Source: JBKJUK01 sp046590705 (lineage in GTDB: Bacteria; Acidobacteriota; Thermoanaerobaculia; Gp7-AA8). From it: a stretch of 7,218 nt of DNA. Positions 5,269 to 7,218 of the stretch are shown here, one piece after another. The notes below the pieces were generated by a model. It was not told the origin of the DNA. It ran no database searches and saw only the letters and a program-made list of their open reading frames with translations. Position numbers and translations under genes: made by a program. Position 1 is the stretch's first letter, and each line of letters starts with the position of its first letter. Where the stretch lies: positions 1-7,218 of the forward strand of contig JBKJUK010000036.1 of the NCBI GenBank assembly GCA_046590705.1, given 5' to 3'.

Positions 5269-7017
5269 TTGAGCGGTCTCAATCATCGCGAGCACTATCC
5301 CGTGCTGATTATCGGTACCGGGATTGCCGGCCTCACGGCGGCCTTCACTCTGGCGCAGGCAGGCGTGAAAGTCCTGATCGTCACCAAGGCCTCTGACCCT
5401 GCCGACTGCAATACCTACTGGGCGCAGGGCGGCATCATTTACGAGGGTCATCAGGATTCTTCCGCCAAGCTCGTCGATGACATCCTGAGCGCTGGTGCCG
5501 GCATCTGTAACGAGGAGTCGGTGAGATTTCTCTCCACCGAGGGACCGCAGGTCGTTAAGAAACTGCTGCTGGATGAGGTGCATGTCCCATTCTCGGTAAC
5601 CGATCGTGGTGAACTCGATCTCACTCAGGAAGGTGCGCACTCTGTGTCGCGCATCATTCACGCGGGCGATGCCACGGGCCGGGCCATTGAAATCTCGTTG
5701 CTCAACCGCATCCGCTCAGAGCCGAACATCACCCTGGTCACCGATGCCATCGCCATCGACCTGCTGACCACACATCACCATCCTACCGACATTCAGGTCA
5801 AGTACCGCCTCGCCAACGAGTGTGTCGGTGCGTATCTCCTCGACAGTCGCACCAACGAGGTCTTTACGATTTTCGCGGACTACACCGTGCTGGCAACCGG
5901 AGGCATCGGACAGATTTATCTTCACACGACCAACACCAGACATTCGCTCGGTGATGGTGTGGTGATGGCCAATCGCGCCGGCGCGCGCATCATGAATGCC
6001 GAGTATGTGCAGTTTCATCCGACCGCGCTGGCGCACAAGAAAGCGAATCATTTTCTGATTTCCGAAGCGCTGCGTGGAGAGGGTGCACGTCTGCGGAATC
6101 AGCGTGGCGAGTATTTCATGGAAAAGTACGCGCCGAAGCTTCTCGATCTCGCGCCGCGCGATGTCGTGACCCGGGCCATCGTCGAGGAAATGACTTTGGC
6201 CAAGGAAGATCATGTATACCTCGACTTAGCCACGTTCTACGAGGGACGGGAGCCGATCCAGGAGCGTTTTCCGAATATCTACAAAGAGTGTCTGGAGATC
6301 GGAATCGACATCGCCCGCGAACCGATTCCAGTCGTTCCCGCGGAACACTATTTCTGTGGTGGAGTGCTGGTGAACACATTCGGTGAGTCGACCCTGCCGC
6401 GACTTTATGCGATCGGCGAGACTTCGTGCACTGGCGTTCATGGCGCGAATCGTCTCGCCTCCACATCTCTGCTCGAAGGCCTGACGTGGGGATATTTTGC
6501 GGCCGCCTCGATCAATCAGAAGTTGCTGGCGCCGACGACTCCTGTGGAGTCCGTTCGGTCGGCGGCTCGCAACAGGTCGAGGAAGATCCAGCGCACCACC
6601 AACGAGTCTGCAGCAGCAGCGGTGCGTCGGGCCTTGTCGTCCCGGCCCCCAGGTGTCGGCTTCGTAGCAGGCGCCATTCTGGGGTCAATACCGGACTGGC
6701 AGCAGCCTGGAACGGTGAACAACGAAGATCCCGCGCTGGTCCTGCAGGACTGGTCGATCATTCAGAACACCATGTGGAACTACGTCGGCATCATCAGGAC
6801 TGATGCGCGGCTGGAGCGGGCTGTCGCGGACATGCGCGAGCTCGGTGCACGACTCACCAAGTTCTATCATGAGTCCCGCATCAGCCGAGAACTCATCGAG
6901 TTGTTTCACGGCCAGCAGACCGCGTCGATCGTGGCCGAGGCCGCGCTGAAGAATCCGGTGTCGAAGGGAACGCACTATAGAGCTGATGAACGCAGAACGC
7001 AGAACGCAGAACGATGA
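5269..7017 (+). CDS. nadB: NadB, L-aspartate oxidase with a repeat-derived C-terminus
   Basis: FAD enzyme that oxidises L-aspartate to iminoaspartate, which NadA then condenses with dihydroxyacetone phosphate to quinolinate for de novo NAD synthesis; cytoplasmic. The protein has 582 residues. The dinucleotide motif GTGIAG is at 16-21 and NTYWAQGG at 48-55. The substrate loop LTQEGAHS contains Glu121. FAD-linked segments include LATGGIGQIY (208-217). Active-site candidates by family pattern are His250 (QFHPT), Arg297 (APRDVVTRA), His360 (PAEHYFCGG) and Arg395 (GANRLASTSL). A helical C-terminal domain runs from about 430. These motifs favour NadB over succinate dehydrogenase or fumarate reductase flavoproteins. 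Start is TTG with a weak AGGA site. The family usually ends with an HYR-x-D-[YF]-P motif and a further tail; here the frame reads KGTHYR and then ADERRTQNAER, encoded by the repeat. nadA and nadC are not in the window. Confidence 0.95.
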   Translation: MSGLNHREHYPVLIIGTGIAGLTAAFTLAQAGVKVLIVTKASDPADCNTYWAQGGIIYEGHQDSSAKLVDDILSAGAGICNEESVRFLSTEGPQVVKKLLLDEVHVPFSVTDRGELDLTQEGAHSVSRIIHAGDATGRAIEISLLNRIRSEPNITLVTDAIAIDLLTTHHHPTDIQVKYRLANECVGAYLLDSRTNEVFTIFADYTVLATGGIGQIYLHTTNTRHSLGDGVVMANRAGARIMNAEYVQFHPTALAHKKANHFLISEALRGEGARLRNQRGEYFMEKYAPKLLDLAPRDVVTRAIVEEMTLAKEDHVYLDLATFYEGREPIQERFPNIYKECLEIGIDIAREPIPVVPAEHYFCGGVLVNTFGESTLPRLYAIGETSCTGVHGANRLASTSLLEGLTWGYFAAASINQKLLAPTTPVESVRSAARNRSRKIQRTTNESAAAAVRRALSSRPPGVGFVAGAILGSIPDWQQPGTVNNEDPALVLQDWSIIQNTMWNYVGIIRTDARLERAVADMRELGARLTKFYHESRISRELIELFHGQQTASIVAEAALKNPVSKGTHYRADERRTQNAER

Positions 7018-7131
7018 AGTAAGAAAGAGACGGGGAAGTGTTCGAATCTTCCGCGGCGTCATTCCGATGAGCAGGCGATGCTTGTGCGAGCCTGCAGGGT
7101 GATGCTGCGAAGAGGAATCTCCGGTCCGCGC
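6983..7131 (-). repeat. Interspersed repeat module, copy B (inverted), overlapping the end of nadB
   Basis: On the minus strand this 149-bp unit reads like copy A. The 26-bp block is at 7106-7131, CTGCAG at 7092-7097, the 21-bp block at 7057-7077 and the 39-bp block at 6989-7027, all identical to copy A. Its outer end carries 19 of 20 bases of the terminal inverted repeat (6980-6999) and lies inside the nadB reading frame, giving the last codons and the stop at 7015-7017. The two copies face each other across nadB. Confidence 0.9.
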
Positions 7132-7218
7132 CGCGCAGCTGATGCACGCAGAACGAAGAAGGAAGAAATAGTTCTTCCGCCTGCGCTTGCGCTCTGCGGG
7201 GTCGCGGCGCGGACCGGA
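7120..7218 (+). repeat. 16-bp inverted repeat and start of a probable third copy at the window edge
   Basis: TCCGGTCCGCGCCGCG (7120-7135) is perfectly complementary to 7203-7218, the last 16 bases of the window, with a 67-nt interval. The interval opens with CAGCTGATGCACGCAGAACG (7136-7155), 17 of 20 identical to the terminal repeat of the element before nadB, followed by GAAGAA as there. Bases 7207-7218 equal the first 12 bases of copy A. This looks like a third, upright copy running off the right edge. Confidence 0.65.
7161..7178 (+). other. Short hairpin in the post-nadB repeat region
   Basis: GGAAGAA (7161-7167) pairs perfectly with TTCTTCC (7172-7178) around the loop ATAG. There is no following T-run, so I do not call it a terminator. 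It lies between the terminal-repeat-like sequence and the edge of the window. No gene is seen from 7018 to 7218. Confidence 0.4.

Noticed and set aside
4907..5272. Short open frames on both strands over the repeat between ruvB and nadB (peptides with VLRSAFC or ERRTQNAER units)
   Set aside because: The peptides are direct translations of nine-base repeats, which stay open in several frames at once. None has a ribosome site plus a non-repeat domain.
6893..7147. Minus-strand frame of 84 codons over the 3' end of nadB and the repeat
   Set aside because: It is built from repeat sequence and the antisense of nadB, and nearly the same peptide pieces arise from copy A, as expected for a non-coding repeat.

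Overview
The window comes from the chromosome of a fairly GC-rich (high fifties to about 60 % by eye) Gram-negative-type bacterium with type IV pili. The order pilT-pilC-pilS is familiar from Acidobacteriota and Deltaproteobacteria/Myxococcota. The long interspersed low-complexity repeats between genes also fit such genomes. This placement is an inference from gene order and style; no marker here fixes the phylum. All genes read on the + strand.

Layout. Positions 2-736 hold the 3' two thirds of a pilT retraction ATPase gene, cut by the window's left edge just before its Walker A motif. Position 761-1963 is pilC (inner-membrane platform protein) and 2018-3634 is a PilS/NtrB-type sensor histidine kinase. 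A perfect 13-bp hairpin sits between pilC and pilS. The expected response regulator pilR does not follow. Instead a 250-bp gap carries a large GC-rich inverted repeat and then what looks like a leaderless promoter for ruvB (3882-4910). Next comes a 358-bp non-coding stretch filled almost entirely by a fold-back, MITE-like repeat with perfect 20-bp terminal inverted repeats. nadB (L-aspartate oxidase, 5269-7017) follows, using a TTG start. The last 200 bp return to the same repeat family: an inverted copy that starts inside the nadB coding region and supplies its last dozen codons, then the beginning of a probable third copy at the right edge.

How it works together. PilT and PilC belong to one machine (pilus retraction motor and its membrane platform). 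PilS is the membrane sensor that normally controls pilin expression through PilR, so the first half is a pilus operon. RuvB (Holliday-junction motor) and NadB (first step of de novo NAD synthesis) are housekeeping genes unrelated to pili. They are separated from the pilus genes and from each other by palindromic or fold-back repeats that could act as transcript boundaries.

The most interesting material is the repeat family around nadB. Three blocks of 26, 21 and 39 bp are identical between an upright copy (5075-5226) and an inverted copy (6983-7131), while spacers of matching or nearly matching length between them are unrelated in sequence. The family also appears to have replaced the normal 3' end of nadB. 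I see no complete defence, toxin or other accessory protein system in the window.
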